DNA of 61,416 nucleotides, taken from an uncultured Bacteroidales bacterium (GTDB lineage: Bacteria > Bacteroidota > Bacteroidia > Bacteroidales > Bacteroidaceae). Shown piece by piece: positions 55,199 through 61,416 of the stretch (the first letter of the stretch is position 1; each line of letters starts with the position of its first letter). Both the position numbers and the translations under genes were made by a program. Under the pieces are notes generated by a model, which saw only the letters and a program-made list of their open reading frames with translations, was not told the DNA's origin and did no database searches. The stretch spans positions 1-61,416 of the forward strand of contig CACZMI010000005.1 in NCBI GenBank assembly GCA_902782245.1, in the 5' to 3' direction.

Positions 55199-55234
55199 AT
55201 TCGTTAGTTTGTAGAATTAGACTAGCAAGTTGTT

Positions 55235-55251
55235 TCCCGGAGTATCCGGGA
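55235..55251 (-). promoter_or_regulatory. Stable hairpin in the sugar-porter leader
   Basis: TCCCGGA and TCCGGGA pair perfectly around a 3-nt loop, between the promoter at 55262 and the start codon. There is no T run, so it is not a terminator. It could block translation or bind a regulator. Confidence 0.45.
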
Positions 55252-55261
55252 TAGTGGTTCA

Positions 55262-55270
55262 GCAAATATA
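55262..55270 (-). promoter_or_regulatory. -7 promoter element for the sugar porter
   Basis: Minus-strand TATATTTGC matches the consensus, about 63 bp before the ATG at 55198, giving a leader that includes the hairpin at 55235-55251. Confidence 0.6.
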
Positions 55271-55434
55271 GCAATAGATAATGAACATAGAAAGAATAAT
55301 CCTTTTTTTATTAGTCGCAGTTTTTTGACGTGTTCTTTACGATGTAAGAATATTTTATCATTACGTGGCGGCGGATGCCCGGTTCTCCGTTTCTCTTTTG
55401 TCGCGATAGTCTTGCAGTTCTCGTCGATATGCGT

Positions 55435-55443
55435 TATATTCGC
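55435..55443 (+). promoter_or_regulatory. Candidate -7 promoter element for DUF3467
   Basis: TATATTCGC, the TTCGC variant also seen before tsaB and ddh, lies 36 bp before the start. Confidence 0.4.
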
Positions 55444-55479
55444 ATGAAAATAGACATTTAACAAAATACATACATAACG

Positions 55480-55797
55480 ATGGAACAGAACGGAAACGGA
55501 CAGAAACAACTGCAGATAGAACTTAAGGAAGAGGTGGCTCAGGGATTATATTCCAATCTCGCGATGATAACTCATTCATCATCTGAATTCGTGATGGATT
55601 TTATAAGCATTCTTCCCGGTATGGCCAAGGCCCAGGTTAAGTCCCGCGTCATCATGTCACCCGAGCATGCCAAGCGCCTGCTCATGGCGCTTCAGGATAA
55701 CGTTGCCAAGTACGAGAACGCCTTCGGGGCCATCGAGATGAAAGCTCAGAAAGGAACATACATGCCTCCGATTTCCGACTTCCACGGAGAGGCCTGA
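55480..55797 (+). CDS. DUF3467 domain-containing protein
   Basis: A 105-residue soluble protein of the DUF3467 family, with IELKEEVAQGLYSNLAMITHSSSEFVMDF-type pattern (YSNLAMITHSSSEF), ILPGMAKAQVKSRVIMSPEHAKRLL and a Gly/Pro-rich tail. The family is conserved in Bacteroidota and others, with no known activity. It stands alone between a weak promoter and a strong terminator. Confidence 0.85.
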   Translation: MEQNGNGQKQLQIELKEEVAQGLYSNLAMITHSSSEFVMDFISILPGMAKAQVKSRVIMSPEHAKRLLMALQDNVAKYENAFGAIEMKAQKGTYMPPISDFHGEA

Positions 55798-55823
55798 ATT
55801 CTCTTTTTCCTGAGTGCTTTTAG

Positions 55824-55854
55824 GGCGGATATTTTTGAGTATCCGCCTTTTTTT
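55824..55854 (+). terminator. Rho-independent terminator of DUF3467
   Basis: GGCGGATA (55824-55831) and TATCCGCC (55840-55847) pair around an 8-nt loop, followed by seven T. Confidence 0.92.
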
Positions 55855-55897
55855 ATGCCTTTTTGCCGTTAAAAGTTCAAAAACAACGAGTTTTCCC

Positions 55898-55928
55898 TTG
55901 TGTTATAAAAAATTAGGCGTATCTTTGC
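55898..55928 (+). promoter_or_regulatory. Promoter of the rpsL ribosomal unit (-33 and -7)
   Basis: TTG (55898-55900), 19 nt, then TATCTTTGC (55920-55928). The leader to the rpsL ATG is about 50 nt and AT-rich. Confidence 0.8.
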
Positions 55929-55982
55929 ACGCCAAAATTCTGGATTTACTATTTAATATATAATAATTAAAAACAAACAAAC

Positions 55983-56366
55983 ATGCCAACAATTCAGCAG
56001 TTAGTACGCAAAGGACGTCAGGTCCTGGAGGACAAGAGTAAGTCTCCGGCCCTGGATTCCTGCCCTCAGAGAAGAGGCGTTTGCGTAAGAGTTTACACAA
56101 CGACACCTAAGAAGCCTAACTCAGCCATGAGAAAGGTTGCACGTGTCCGTCTTACCAACCAGAAGGAGGTTAACTCCTACATCCCCGGTGAGGGTCACAA
56201 CCTGCAGGAGCACTCAATCGTGCTTGTACGCGGAGGTCGTGTCAAGGACCTTCCCGGTGTACGTTACCACATCATCCGCGGTACACTTGATACCGCCGGC
56301 GTTAACGGTCGTCTCCAGAGACGTTCCAAGTATGGTGCAAAACGTCCTAAAGCAGCAAAGAAGTAA
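55983..56366 (+). CDS. rpsL: 30S ribosomal protein S12
   Basis: Decoding-site protein of the 30S subunit. The 127-residue protein starts [13 protein letters not shown] and has the conserved [11 protein letters not shown] and [12 protein letters not shown] loops. Lys at the streptomycin positions (KKPNS and RVKD) is unchanged, so no resistance mutation is seen. Asp in VKDLP is the usual methylthio site. First gene of the str/S10 cluster. Confidence 0.97.
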   Translation: MPTIQQLVRKGRQVLEDKSKSPALDSCPQRRGVCVRVYTTTPKKPNSAMRKVARVRLTNQKEVNSYIPGEGHNLQEHSIVLVRGGRVKDLPGVRYHIIRGTLDTAGVNGRLQRRSKYGAKRPKAAKK

Positions 56367-56403
56367 TCATTAACAGTTTTGGTCAGTAGATTGAGGTTGA
56401 GTA

Positions 56404-56423
56404 AATGTCCAAGCGTGGACGTT
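56404..56423 (+). promoter_or_regulatory. Hairpin in the rpsL-rpsG gap, candidate S7 binding site
   Basis: AATGTCCA and TGGACGTT form an 8-bp stem (one G-U) with an AGCG tetraloop, 43 bp before the rpsG start. In E. coli S7 represses its operon at this same gap, so a similar role is possible; it is inference. Confidence 0.5.
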
Positions 56424-56466
56424 GAAGAATCAAAAACGACAGCCCGAACAAAACAAACGATTTAAA

Positions 56467-56943
56467 ATGAGAAAAGCAAAACCGAGAAAGCACGTCATCC
56501 TTCCGGATCCCGTATTCGGCGACGTTGCAGTGACCAAGTTCGTGAACCATCTCATGTACGATGGTAAGAAGAACACATCTTTCGAGATTTTCTACGAGAG
56601 TCTGGACAAGGTAAAGGCAAAACTTCCCAATGAGGAGATGTCTGCACTTGAGATTTGGAAGAAGGCTCTTGATAACGTAACTCCTCAGGTAGAGGTTAAG
56701 TCCCGCCGTATTGGTGGTGCTACTTTCCAGGTTCCTACTGAGATCCGTGCTGACCGAAAGGAATCAATCTCTATGAAGAACCTTATCTCATTCGCCCGCA
56801 AGCGCGGTGGCAAGTCTATGTCAGACAAGCTGTCAGCTGAGATAGTTGACGCATTCAACAGCACCGGTGGTGCTTTCAAGCGTAAGGAGGATATGCATCG
56901 TATGGCCGAGGCCAACAGAGCTTTTGCACACTTTAGATTCTAA
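56467..56943 (+). CDS. rpsG: 30S ribosomal protein S7
   Basis: A 158-residue protein from ATG 56467 ([19 protein letters not shown]); the in-frame TTG at 56422 falls in the leader hairpin and is rejected. The S7 pattern [38 protein letters not shown]-type block and [15 protein letters not shown] is complete. S7 organises the 30S head. Confidence 0.96.
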   Translation: MRKAKPRKHVILPDPVFGDVAVTKFVNHLMYDGKKNTSFEIFYESLDKVKAKLPNEEMSALEIWKKALDNVTPQVEVKSRRIGGATFQVPTEIRADRKESISMKNLISFARKRGGKSMSDKLSAEIVDAFNSTGGAFKRKEDMHRMAEANRAFAHFRF

Positions 56944-56956
56944 TTTATAACACTGC

Positions 56957-57997
56957 ATGGCAGATCAGGATTTACATCTCACGAGAAACATCGGTATCAT
57001 GGCTCACATTGATGCCGGAAAGACTACGACTTCAGAGCGTATTCTTTACTATACAGGTTTAACACATAAAATAGGTGAGGTACATGACGGTTCCGCTACC
57101 ATGGACTGGATGGTTCAGGAGCAGGAGCGCGGTATAACCATTACCTCAGCTGCCGTTACCACTCATTGGAAGTGGCAGGAAAACACATATAAGATCAACC
57201 TTATTGACACTCCGGGACACGTTGACTTCACAGCCGAGGTTGAGCGTTCACTCCGAGTTCTTGACGGTGCTGTTGCAGTATTCTGTGCAGTAGGCGGCGT
57301 ACAGCCCCAGTCTGAGACCGTTTGGCATCAGGCCAGCAAGTACGGCGTACCCCGTCTGGGTTATGTCAATAAGATGGACCGCTCCGGTGCTGACTTCTTT
57401 GGAGTCATCACACAGATGAAGGATATCCTTAAGGCTAATGCCTGCCCGATTGAAATTCCTATCGGTCAGGAAGAGTCTTTCAAGGGTGTTATAGACCTTA
57501 TTAAAATGAAGGCCATCTACTGGCGCGATGAGTCACTTGGTGCCGAGTATACCGTTGAGGATATACCCGCCGATCAGGTAGACGAGGCTCAGCAGTGGCG
57601 TGACAACCTTCTTGAGAAGGCTGCCGATTTTGATGACGAAATGATGGAGAAGTATCTTGAGGATCCTTCAACCATCACACAGGATGAGATTCTCCGTGCA
57701 GTACGCAAGGGTTGCATCAGCCAGAAGCTTGTTCCCGTTGTTTGCGGTACTTCTTTCCGCAACAAGGGCGTTCAGCCTCTGCTTGACTACGTTTGCGCAT
57801 TCCTACCTTCACCTATCGATTGCGGTGGTGTGGATGGTTTCCTGCCCGGTACGGATGAGCTCACACACCGTGATCCCCGTTCTGATGAGAAGACCGCAGC
57901 TCTTGCATTCAAGATCGCAGTTGATCCCTATGTAGGCCGTCTTATCCTGCCGGAAGCTACATCTTCAATACCCGTTCAGGTAAGAAGGAGCGCGTAA
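56957..57997 (+). CDS. EF-G N-terminal fragment (G domain and start of domain II)
   Basis: 346 residues from [19 protein letters not shown]. It holds the GTPase motifs G1 AHIDAGKT (16-23), G3 DTPGH and G4 NKMD. The last ~17 residues ([17 protein letters not shown]) are out of frame with EF-G. Without domains III-V it could bind GTP but not translocate ribosomes. Confidence 0.7.
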   Translation: MADQDLHLTRNIGIMAHIDAGKTTTSERILYYTGLTHKIGEVHDGSATMDWMVQEQERGITITSAAVTTHWKWQENTYKINLIDTPGHVDFTAEVERSLRVLDGAVAVFCAVGGVQPQSETVWHQASKYGVPRLGYVNKMDRSGADFFGVITQMKDILKANACPIEIPIGQEESFKGVIDLIKMKAIYWRDESLGAEYTVEDIPADQVDEAQQWRDNLLEKAADFDDEMMEKYLEDPSTITQDEILRAVRKGCISQKLVPVVCGTSFRNKGVQPLLDYVCAFLPSPIDCGGVDGFLPGTDELTHRDPRSDEKTAALAFKIAVDPYVGRLILPEATSSIPVQVRRSA

Positions 57998-58011
57998 GCC
58001 GTCTCTTCCAG

Positions 58012-59043
58012 ATGTACTCTAAGAAGCAGATTCAGGTTGATGAGGTTGCTGCAGGTGATATAGGTGCAGTAGTTGCTCTTAAGGATATCCGTACCGGTGA
58101 TACTCTCTGCGATGAGACAGCACCTCTGGTACTTGAGAGCATGGATTTCCCGGATCCCGTTATCAGCATCGCTGTTGAGCCCAAGACCGAGAAGGATATG
58201 AGCAAACTCTCTGATGGTCTGGCACGTCTGGCCGAGGAGGATCCCACATTCACCGTTAAGGTTGATGAGGAGTCAGGACAGACACTGATCTCAGGTATGG
58301 GTGAGCTTCACCTTGATATTATTATTGACCGTCTGAAACGTGAGTTCGGCGTCGAGTGCAACCAGGGTCGTCCCCAGGTTAGCTACAAAGAGTCTATCTC
58401 ACAGACCGTTCAGCTCCGTGAAGAGTATAAGAAGCAGACTGGTGGTAAGGGTCACTACGCTTGCATTGTCGTTGAAATCGGACCCGCTGATCCCGATTGG
58501 AAGGGTGGACTTCAGTTCATCGATGCCACCAAGGGTGAGGCTCTGCCTAAGACCTACCTGCCTGCTATCGAGAAGGGTTTCATCAACGCTATGAAGAACG
58601 GTGTCCTGATGGGTGCTCCCATGGATTCGCTCAAGGTTACTGTTCTGGATGGTAAGTATCATCCGGTTGATTCCGATGCCCTCTCATTCGAGGTTTGCGC
58701 AACCAACGCGTTCCGTAACGCTTGCGTCAAGGCCGGTCCCGGTCTGACCGAGCCTATCATGGCACTTGAGGTTGTAACTCCCGAGGAGAGCATGGGTAAC
58801 GTTATCGGTGACCTTAACAAGCGTCGCGGTCAGGTTGAGGGTATGGAGACAAACCATTCAGGTGCTAAGGTCGTAAAGGCTCACGTACCCCTGGCAGAGA
58901 TGTTCGGCTACGTAACGGCTCTTCGTACAATAACTTCAGGTCGTGCTACTTCTTCAATGTCTTACGAGCGTCATGCCGAGGTATCCAAGGCTCTCGCACG
59001 TCAGGTTGTTGAGGAGCAGGGCGGAAACGTTTCACTGTTATAA
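58012..59043 (+). CDS. EF-G C-terminal fragment (domains II end to V)
   Basis: 343 residues from ATG 58012 ([16 protein letters not shown]), though the EF-G frame is open from about 57946. It contains [42 protein letters not shown] and the C-terminal [14 protein letters not shown], all normal for EF-G. There is no good ribosome-binding context for this ATG, and it lacks a GTPase domain. Confidence 0.7.
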   Translation: MYSKKQIQVDEVAAGDIGAVVALKDIRTGDTLCDETAPLVLESMDFPDPVISIAVEPKTEKDMSKLSDGLARLAEEDPTFTVKVDEESGQTLISGMGELHLDIIIDRLKREFGVECNQGRPQVSYKESISQTVQLREEYKKQTGGKGHYACIVVEIGPADPDWKGGLQFIDATKGEALPKTYLPAIEKGFINAMKNGVLMGAPMDSLKVTVLDGKYHPVDSDALSFEVCATNAFRNACVKAGPGLTEPIMALEVVTPEESMGNVIGDLNKRRGQVEGMETNHSGAKVVKAHVPLAEMFGYVTALRTITSGRATSSMSYERHAEVSKALARQVVEEQGGNVSLL

Positions 59044-59068
59044 TATATAATAGGTAAAAGAGAGAACC

Positions 59069-59105
59069 GCGGCTTTTGATAGCAAATGACTCTTATCGGA
59101 GCCGC
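59069..59105 (+). promoter_or_regulatory. Structured hairpin in the fusA-rpsJ gap
   Basis: GCGGCT (59069-59074) pairs with AGCCGC (59100-59105), and inside it GATA with TATC, around a 12-nt loop. AAAAA rather than T follows, so it is not a terminator. A translational leader for S10 is possible. Confidence 0.4.
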
Positions 59106-59139
59106 AAAAAATGAATAATAACAAATTAAAACTTAGACA

Positions 59140-59445
59140 ATGAGTCAGAAAATCAGAATCAAACTGAAGTCTTACGACCACAATCTCGTAGACAAGTCAG
59201 CCGAGAAGATCGTTAAGACAGTTAAGGCTACCGGTGCTGTAGTAAGCGGTCCTATTCCACTTCCCACACACAAGCGTATCTTCACTGTTAACCGTTCAAC
59301 ATTCGTAAACAAGAAGTCACGCGAGCAGTTCCAGCTCTCTTCATTCAAGAGACTGATTGACATCTACAGCTCAACTGCCAAGACTGTTGACGCACTGATG
59401 AAGCTCGAGCTCCCCAGCGGTGTTGAGGTAGAGATCAAGGTTTGA
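59140..59445 (+). CDS. rpsJ: 30S ribosomal protein S10
   Basis: A 101-residue protein of normal length ([20 protein letters not shown]). It has the S10 blocks [20 protein letters not shown] and [18 protein letters not shown]. It is in the 30S head and, in other bacteria, also the NusE antitermination factor. No tuf gene lies between fusA and rpsJ. Confidence 0.97.
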   Translation: MSQKIRIKLKSYDHNLVDKSAEKIVKTVKATGAVVSGPIPLPTHKRIFTVNRSTFVNKKSREQFQLSSFKRLIDIYSSTAKTVDALMKLELPSGVEVEIKV

Positions 59446-59496
59446 TAACCAAGTGAGTAAAACAAATTATTTACAGTAACTTAATTTATATTTGAA

Positions 59497-60114
59497 ATGC
59501 CAGGATTATTAGGAAAAAAGATCGGTATGACATCGGTCTTCGGTGCTGATGGAAAGAATGTTCCATGCACCGTTATCGAAGCAGGTCCTTGCGTAGTTAC
59601 TCAGATCAAGAGTGTTGAGAAGGATGGCTATGAGGCTGTTCAGCTCGGTTTCGAGGATGCAAAGGAGAAGAACACTTCTGCTCCTCTGATGGGACACTTC
59701 AAGAAAGCTGGTGTAACTCCCAAGAGACACTTGGCCGAGTTCAAGGATTTTGACGGTTCACTCAATCTGGGTGATGTAATTACCGTCGAGTTGTTCAACG
59801 ACGCAAACTTTGTTGACGTTGTTGCAGTATCAAAAGGTCATGGTTACCAGGGTGTTGTTAAGAGACACGGTTTCGGTGGCGTAGGTCAGCAGACCCACGG
59901 TCAGCACAACCGCGGTCGTAAGCCCGGTTCAATCGGTGCCTGCTCTTACCCTGCAAAGGTATTCAAGGGCATGCGCATGGCCGGTCACATGGGTAATGAG
60001 CGTGTGACTACTCAGAACCTCCAGGTTCTTAAGGTTATTCCGGAGCACAACCTCCTTCTTATCAAGGGTTCTATTCCGGGTTATAAAGGTTCAATCGTTT
60101 CAATTCTGAGGTAA
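59497..60114 (+). CDS. rplC: 50S ribosomal protein L3
   Basis: A 205-residue protein starting [16 protein letters not shown], with the conserved central loop [22 protein letters not shown] and [14 protein letters not shown]3 reaches toward the peptidyl-transferase centre. It overlaps rplD by one base. Confidence 0.97.
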   Translation: MPGLLGKKIGMTSVFGADGKNVPCTVIEAGPCVVTQIKSVEKDGYEAVQLGFEDAKEKNTSAPLMGHFKKAGVTPKRHLAEFKDFDGSLNLGDVITVELFNDANFVDVVAVSKGHGYQGVVKRHGFGGVGQQTHGQHNRGRKPGSIGACSYPAKVFKGMRMAGHMGNERVTTQNLQVLKVIPEHNLLLIKGSIPGYKGSIVSILR

Positions 60115-60749
60115 TGGAAGTAAGTGTATTAAATATAAAAGGTGAGGATACCGGAAGAAAGGTAGTCCTTAACGATGCTATTTTCGGCATTGAGCCCAAT
60201 GATCACGCCATCTACCTGGATGTGAAGCAGTTCATGGCTAACCAGCGCCAGGGCACACATAAGTCAAAAGAGAGAAGTGAAATCAGCGGTTCAACCAAGA
60301 AACTGGGCCGTCAGAAAGGTGGTGGCGGCGCTCGTCGCGGTGACATCAACTCACCTGTATTGGTGGGTGGTGCACGTGTATTCGGTCCCAAGCCCCGTGA
60401 TTACAGCTTCAAGGTAAACAAGAAAGAGAAGCAGCTTGCCCGCAAGTCAGCTCTTTCATATAAGGTTCAGGAGAACGCTCTTATCGTAGTCGAGGACTTC
60501 AGTTTTGATGCTCCTAAAACCAAGAACTTTGTAGAAATCTTAAACAATCTTAAAGTTTGTGATAAGAAATCTCTGTTCGTCCTGCCCGAGAGCAATAATG
60601 TCGTAACTTTGTCGGCCCGAAATTTGGAGGGCACCAAGGTCGTCAACGCTTCATCAGTAAATACTTACAGTATCCTGAACGCTGACGCTCTTGTCGTGAC
60701 TGAGAATGCGATTAATGTCATCAACGGTATTTTAGATAAGGAGGCTTGA
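60114..60749 (+). CDS. rplD: 50S ribosomal protein L4
   Basis: A 211-residue protein beginning [14 protein letters not shown]. The exit-tunnel loop [20 protein letters not shown] is present with the basic residues near macrolide-contact sites unchanged. In E. coli L4 also represses its operon. It ends 2 bp before rplW. Confidence 0.96.
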   Translation: MEVSVLNIKGEDTGRKVVLNDAIFGIEPNDHAIYLDVKQFMANQRQGTHKSKERSEISGSTKKLGRQKGGGGARRGDINSPVLVGGARVFGPKPRDYSFKVNKKEKQLARKSALSYKVQENALIVVEDFSFDAPKTKNFVEILNNLKVCDKKSLFVLPESNNVVTLSARNLEGTKVVNASSVNTYSILNADALVVTENAINVINGILDKEA

Positions 60750-60751
60750 TC

Positions 60752-61045
60752 ATGGGATATATAGTTAAACCCCTTGTAACGGAGAAAATGAACTCCATTA
60801 CTGAAAAGTTCCCCAACAGGTTCGGTTTCATCGTTCGCCCTGAAGCCAACAAACTGGAGATTAAGAAAGAGGTAGAGGACCTGTACAATGTCACTGTCGT
60901 TGATGTCAATACATCATACTACATGGGCAAGACAAAGTCCCGTTACACCCGCAGAGGTTTGTCAAAGGGCCAGGCTAACGCCTACAAGAAGGCCATTGTG
61001 ACACTTAAGGAGGGTGATACAATTGATTTTTATAGCAACATTTAA
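60752..61045 (+). CDS. rplW: 50S ribosomal protein L23
   Basis: A 97-residue protein from ATG 60752 ([17 protein letters not shown]), at the exit of the peptide tunnel where trigger factor and SRP bind. An in-frame TTG six bases upstream overlaps rplD and is rejected. [13 protein letters not shown] and [16 protein letters not shown] are typical. Confidence 0.96.
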   Translation: MGYIVKPLVTEKMNSITEKFPNRFGFIVRPEANKLEIKKEVEDLYNVTVVDVNTSYYMGKTKSRYTRRGLSKGQANAYKKAIVTLKEGDTIDFYSNI

Positions 61046-61050
61046 TAAAG

Positions 61051-61416
61051 ATGGCAGTACGTAAATTTAAACCCACAACCCCGGGTCAAAGACACAAGAT
61101 TATTGGTACTTTTGAGGAGATTACTGCATCGGTACCAGAAAAGTCTCTTGTATTCGGAAAGCTCGCTACCGGCGGTCGTAACAACGACGGTAAGATGACT
61201 GCACGCTACATCGGCGGTGGTCACAAGCGCAAATTCCGTGTCATAGATTTCAAGAGAAATAAGGATGGGGTTCCGGCAACTGTCAAGACAATCGAGTACG
61301 ATCCGAACCGTTCGGCCCGTATCGCTCTGTTGTTCTATGCAGACGGAGAGAAGAGGTATATCATTGCACCTAACGGTCTTGAGGTAGGCGCTACACTGAT
61401 GTCAGGTGAGAAAGCA
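61051..61416 (+). CDS. rplB: 50S ribosomal protein L2, N-terminal part (cut by window end)
   Basis: The first 122 residues ([18 protein letters not shown]) match L2, with [27 protein letters not shown] and [22 protein letters not shown]. The rest, about 150 residues, lies past the end. L2 helps assemble the peptidyl-transferase centre. Confidence 0.95.
   Translation, partial: MAVRKFKPTTPGQRHKIIGTFEEITASVPEKSLVFGKLATGGRNNDGKMTARYIGGGHKRKFRVIDFKRNKDGVPATVKTIEYDPNRSARIALLFYADGEKRYIIAPNGLEVGATLMSGEKA

Larger units (their letters stand above)
56957..59043 (+). pseudogene. fusA: Elongation factor G gene broken by an out-of-frame deletion
   Basis: EF-G drives GTP-dependent translocation and is normally essential and about 705 residues long. 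Here the reading frame changes near 57944. The first frame is good EF-G until GRL at 57941-57943 and then runs into a false tail and stop. The second frame is good EF-G from [12 protein letters not shown] at 57946 onward. The conserved domain II segment that should join them (about ten residues, TFFRVYSG-like) is missing. The span is 2087 nt; adding 28 gives 2115, exactly 705 codons. It is either an assembly error or a true loss with another fusA elsewhere. Confidence 0.85.

Noticed and set aside
55222-55509. 95-residue minus-strand open frame over the sugar-porter leader
   Set aside because: It covers the promoter, the leader hairpin and the DUF3467 start, has no recognisable domain and a Cys/His-rich random composition; no sign of a real gene.
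57938-57960. Programmed ribosomal frameshift in fusA
   Set aside because: About ten conserved residues are missing as well as the frame being changed, and there is no slippery heptamer; deletion or misassembly fits better.

Overview
The window is a gene-dense stretch of a Bacteroidales chromosome. Evidence: housekeeping promoters of the Bacteroidota type (TAnnTTTG -7 element, sometimes with a TTTG -33 box), a SusC/SusD pair, NigD-like, DUF4290, DUF3467 and DUF2007 proteins, a Wzi-like capsule protein, a succinyl/acetyl-ornithine carbamoyltransferase, meso-DAP dehydrogenase and two type IX secretion proteins (SprA and PorT). Base composition is close to balanced. No phage, insertion sequence or CRISPR array was seen. 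Assignments come from recognised motifs and remembered family features; no database search was run.

Layout. (1) 1-8207, plus strand: the end of an unknown gene, a strong terminator, then a tightly packed unit tsaB - DUF4290 - murA - rimM - M23 peptidase - dxr - rseP - Na+ symporter, mostly with 1-4 bp overlaps. (2) 8175-21844, minus strand: a lipoprotein, a Big_2 protein with a T9SS-like tail, a GH3 glycosidase, a CCA-adding enzyme, the giant sprA and ruvA. (3) 21977-28386: ddh, two tandem MORN-repeat/putative beta-barrel proteins (minus), then DUF2007 - proB - proA - argF' (proline and arginine synthesis). (4) 28389-32871, minus: a PASTA protein, a RluD-type pseudouridine synthase, ddl, an acyltransferase and a NigD-like lipoprotein, read as one unit from a promoter at 32898. 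(5) 33223-39135: SusC, SusD and a third lipoprotein with no glycan enzyme or regulator beside them. (6) 39268-44229: rpmH (minus), efp - radC - SufT-like - lpxH (plus), then pta-ackA (minus). (7) 44230-44734: a non-coding interval holding an elongator-type tRNA-Met, a bidirectional terminator and a GC-rich structured island containing an orphan tRNA 3' half. (8) 44735-55797: a START-like protein, LptF/G permease, aminotransferase, ferredoxin, porT, rplS, Wzi-like protein, lipoprotein, LolD-like ATPase, asd, sugar porter and DUF3467. (9) 55983-61416: rpsL - rpsG - fusA - rpsJ - rplC - rplD - rplW - rplB (cut by the window end).

The most striking observation is that fusA (elongation factor G) is broken by an apparent deletion of about 28 bp that removes roughly ten conserved residues in domain II and shifts the frame; this is either an assembly error or a sign of a second fusA. 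Other points worth checking are Asp at the MurA active-site Cys position, Ser at the specificity position of the ornithine carbamoyltransferase, a recurring GCCATACTTG motif in intergenic regions, -7 promoter elements only 6-7 nt from start codons, the tRNA half, and candidate leader hairpins in the ribosomal-protein cluster.
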